Assembly: GCA_027490345.1 (NCBI GenBank)
Contig: JAIXYF010000379.1
Location: forward strand, 1-8,474
From: Novosphingobium sp.
GTDB taxonomy: Bacteria; Pseudomonadota; Alphaproteobacteria; Sphingomonadales; Sphingomonadaceae
Length of the DNA: 8,474 bases
Direction: 5' to 3'
A program made the position numbers and the translations under genes. The notes under the pieces were generated by a model. That model was not told where the DNA came from. It saw only the letters and a program-made list of their open reading frames with translations, and did no database searches. This document shows positions 6,466 to 8,474 of the stretch, in pieces (positions within the stretch are counted from its first letter, which is position 1; the number at the start of each line of letters is the position of its first letter).

Positions 6466-7962
6466 ATGCGCCAGATCGATCATTTCATTGTCGGCGGTTC
6501 GGGTGGAGCGCCCGCGCGCAAGGGGCCGGTGTTCGATCCCAACACCGGCGCGGTGCAGGCCGAAGTGGCGCTGGGCGATGCCGCCACGCTGGAACGCGCC
6601 GTGCAGGCCGCGCTGGCTGCGCAGCCCGCATGGGCAGCCGTCAACCCGCAGCGCCGCGCCCGCGTGATGTTCGAATTCAAGCGCCTCGTCGAAGCCAACA
6701 TCGATGAGCTGGCGCACCTGCTATCCTCCGAACACGGCAAGGTGATTGCCGATTCGAAGGGCGATATCCAGCGCGGGCTCGAAGTGATCGAGTTCTGCTG
6801 CGGTATCCCGCACGTGCTGAAGGGCGAATATACGCAGGGCGCAGGCCCGGGCATTGACATCTATTCGATGCGCCAGCCCATCGGCATTGGCGCAGGGATC
6901 ACCCCTTTCAACTTCCCCGGCATGATCCCGCTGTGGATGGCGGGCGTGGCCATCGCCACCGGCAATGCCTTCATCATCAAGCCTTCGGAGCGCGATCCTT
7001 CGGTGCCGGTGCGCTTTGCCGAGCTGTTCCTTGAAGCCGGCCTGCCCGAGGGCATTTGCCAGGTCGTGCACGGCGACAAGGAAATGGTCGATGCGATCCT
7101 TGATCACCCGGCGATCGGCGCGGTCAGCTTCGTCGGTTCGTCCGATATCGCGCACTACGTTTATAATCGCGGCGTCGCTGCCGGAAAGCGCGTGCAGGCC
7201 ATGGGCGGGGCCAAGAACCACGGCGTAGTGATGCCCGATGCCGATCTCGATCAGGTCGTTAATGATCTGGCGGGCGCCGCCTTCGGTTCGGCGGGTGAGC
7301 GCTGCATGGCGCTGCCGGTGGTCGTGCCGGTGGGCGAGGAAACCGCTGAAGCGCTGAAGGCCAAGCTGATCCCCGCGATCGAGAAGTTGCGCGTAGGCAT
7401 CTCGACCGACAACGATTGCCATTATGGCCCGGTCGTTTCGGCTGCGCACAAGGCGAACATCGAGCGCTGGATCACCAAGTGCGAGGAAGAGGGCGGCGAG
7501 ATCGTGATCGATGGCCGCGGCTTCTCGCTGCAGGGGCACGAGAACGGCTTCTTCGTCGGCCCGACGCTGATCGACCACGTGACGCCGGACATGGAAAGCT
7601 ACCACAACGAGATCTTCGGCCCTGTGCTGCAGATCGTGCGCGCCAAGGACTTCGAGGAAGCGCTCGCGCTCGCTTCGCAGCACCAGTATGGCAATGGCGT
7701 CGCGCTGTTCACCCGCAGCGGCAACGCGGCGCGGGAGTTTGCGGCGCGCGTCAATGTCGGCATGGTCGGCATCAACGTGCCGATCCCGGTGCCGGTGGCC
7801 TATCACACCTTCGGCGGCTGGAAGCGGTCTGCCTTTGGCGATACCAACCAGCACGGTGTGGAAGGCGTGAAGTTCTGGACCAAGGTCAAGACCGTGACGC
7901 AGCGCTGGCCGGAAGGAATGCCCTCGGGCGGGAACGCCTTCGTCATCCCGACGATGGGGTGA
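6466..7962 (+). CDS. mmsA: Methylmalonate-semialdehyde dehydrogenase (CoA acylating)
   Basis: NAD- and CoA-dependent aldehyde dehydrogenase that oxidises methylmalonate semialdehyde to propionyl-CoA (and malonate semialdehyde to acetyl-CoA), the last step of the distal valine pathway. Preferred product 498 aa, typical of MmsA. In order: ITPFNFPGMIPLWM (145-158), IIKPSERDPS (170-179), FVGSSDIAHYVY (222-233), AMGGAKNHGVVMPDAD (245-260), GSAGERCMAL (274-283, catalytic Cys280), HNEIFGPV (380-387) and the C-terminal FGGWKRSAFGD. The general-base Glu of ordinary hydrolytic aldehyde dehydrogenases (ELGG) is absent and replaced by the AMGGAKNH motif. That is the mark of the CoA-acylating class, in which CoA rather than water releases the acyl enzyme. 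The start at 6466 is set by AGAAGGA (6451-6457); an ATG at 6457 would add three residues. First gene of a plus-strand operon, divergent from the LysR gene. Confidence 0.95.
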   Translation: MRQIDHFIVGGSGGAPARKGPVFDPNTGAVQAEVALGDAATLERAVQAALAAQPAWAAVNPQRRARVMFEFKRLVEANIDELAHLLSSEHGKVIADSKGDIQRGLEVIEFCCGIPHVLKGEYTQGAGPGIDIYSMRQPIGIGAGITPFNFPGMIPLWMAGVAIATGNAFIIKPSERDPSVPVRFAELFLEAGLPEGICQVVHGDKEMVDAILDHPAIGAVSFVGSSDIAHYVYNRGVAAGKRVQAMGGAKNHGVVMPDADLDQVVNDLAGAAFGSAGERCMALPVVVPVGEETAEALKAKLIPAIEKLRVGISTDNDCHYGPVVSAAHKANIERWITKCEEEGGEIVIDGRGFSLQGHENGFFVGPTLIDHVTPDMESYHNEIFGPVLQIVRAKDFEEALALASQHQYGNGVALFTRSGNAAREFAARVNVGMVGINVPIPVPVAYHTFGGWKRSAFGDTNQHGVEGVKFWTKVKTVTQRWPEGMPSGGNAFVIPTMG

Positions 7963-7965
7963 GGC

Positions 7966-8349
7966 TTGTCGAAGGCGCGCGTTTCCAGCGGTTCGCCGCT
8001 TGAGCCAGTGATCGGCTTTTCCCGTGCCATTCGCACGGGAAAGCAGATCATGGTGGCGGGAACCGCGCCGATCGAACCCGACGGCTCGACCACGCCAAGC
8101 GACGCGGCAGCGCAGATGGAGCGCTGCTGCGCCATCGTGGCGCAGGCGATTGCCGATCTTGGCGGGAATATTGCCGATACCGTGCGAACCTGTATCTACC
8201 TCACCGACCGGGCGGACTTTGCCGCGATTGCACCGATCCACGGCAAGTGGTTCGGCGCAGCGCGGCCGGCGACCACAACCGTGATCGTTTCCGGATTCAT
8301 CCGCCCGGAATGGAAAGTGGAAATCGAAGCCGAAGTGATGGAACCATGA
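7966..8349 (+). CDS. RidA/YjgF/UK114-fold protein, apparently lacking the catalytic arginine
   Basis: A small cytoplasmic protein of 127 aa with the YjgF/Rid fold, expected to be a trimer. Family features are SSGSPLEPVIGFSRA (7-21), the strand IMVAGTAP (28-35), the helix with a central Cys pair, DTVRTCIYLTD (71-81), RPATTTVIVSGF (100-111) and the C-terminal KVEIEAEV (117-124). True RidA (enamine/imine deaminase) has an Arg in a PARS/T context before this strand. By my hand alignment that position is Thr (PATTT), so 2-aminoacrylate deaminase activity is doubtful; the closest resemblance is to Rid subfamilies without that Arg. The start is TTG at 7966, 3 bp after the mmsA stop, with a GGGG run 6 nt upstream. 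An internal GTG (codon 15) would remove conserved N-terminal residues. Its stop overlaps the next start (ATGA), so it is translationally coupled in the valine operon. Its exact substrate is unknown. Confidence 0.88.
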   Translation: MSKARVSSGSPLEPVIGFSRAIRTGKQIMVAGTAPIEPDGSTTPSDAAAQMERCCAIVAQAIADLGGNIADTVRTCIYLTDRADFAAIAPIHGKWFGAARPATTTVIVSGFIRPEWKVEIEAEVMEP

Positions 8350-8474
8350 CCGAACAGTTCGCTCTTACCGACGACCAGATCGCCATTCAGGATATGGCGC
8401 GGCGCTTCACCGCAGATGCGATTACGCCCTTCGCCGCGCAGTGGGACGAGGACCACAGCTTTCCGCTGGAGACG
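8346..8474 (+). CDS. Acyl-CoA dehydrogenase, N-terminal fragment (probable isobutyryl-CoA dehydrogenase)
   Basis: 43 codons before the window ends: MTEQFALTDDQIAIQDMARR followed by a helix with ITPFAAQWDED. LTDDQxxxxDMARxF and the following aWDE pattern are characteristic of the N-terminal helical domain of FAD-dependent acyl-CoA dehydrogenases. ATG 8346-8348 overlaps the TGA of the Rid gene (ATGA), so it belongs to the same operon. Beside mmsA, the likely job is isobutyryl-CoA dehydrogenase in valine breakdown (isobutyryl-CoA to methacrylyl-CoA). The specificity is inferred from context only, as the active-site region lies outside the window. Confidence 0.85.
   Translation, partial: MTEQFALTDDQIAIQDMARRFTADAITPFAAQWDEDHSFPLET

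Noticed and set aside
6721..8241. A 506-codon open frame on the minus strand opposite mmsA and the Rid gene
   Set aside because: It runs across two well-supported genes, its product is His/Arg/Asp-rich without a recognisable family, and it is explained by codon bias on the true strand.
1..8474. Defence system, mobile element, CRISPR array or biosynthetic cluster
   Set aside because: All coding space is assigned to conserved housekeeping or catabolic genes. No transposase, integrase, spaced direct repeats, terminal inverted repeats or composition shift was seen.

Overview
The window reads as ordinary, densely packed chromosome from a high-GC alphaproteobacterium. The gene content and order fit a sphingomonad (Sphingomonadales, such as Novosphingobium or Erythrobacter relatives). 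That placement is an inference from protein families and synteny, because no rRNA or other marker is present. Almost every base is coding. No stretch over 300 bp lacks a gene, and I see no tRNA, rRNA, insertion sequence, CRISPR array, prophage or integration site.

Left block (1-3257, minus strand): a nearly complete parE (topoisomerase IV subunit B, C-terminal end cut by the window edge) lies downstream of a lipoprotein of the LppC/penicillin-binding-protein-activator family. The 88 bp between them hold a small hairpin and a candidate promoter so close to the parE ATG that parE may be translated from a leaderless mRNA.

Middle block (3298-5470, plus strand): rsmI (16S rRNA C1402 ribose 2'-O-methyltransferase), yraN (UPF0102 nuclease-fold protein, GTG start overlapping the rsmI stop) and gshB (glutathione synthetase) form an apparent operon. 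It diverges from the lipoprotein gene, with only 40 bp between the two preferred start codons. The same neighbourhood, rsmI divergent from the LpoA-type lipoprotein with yraN beside it, exists in E. coli (yraL / yraM-yraN).

Right block (5480-8474): a LysR-type regulator on the minus strand is convergent with gshB and divergent from a plus-strand operon. That operon runs mmsA (CoA-acylating methylmalonate-semialdehyde dehydrogenase), a RidA/YjgF-fold protein, and the start of an acyl-CoA dehydrogenase. This looks like the beginning of a valine/isobutyrate catabolic operon probably controlled by the LysR protein. The RidA-like protein seems to lack the arginine used for imine hydrolysis in true RidA, and it starts with TTG.

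I do not see a convincing undescribed system. The points worth a second look are the possible leaderless parE, the short LpoA-like protein, the rsmI-yraN coupling, the arginine-less Rid protein in a valine operon, and LysR control of mmsA.
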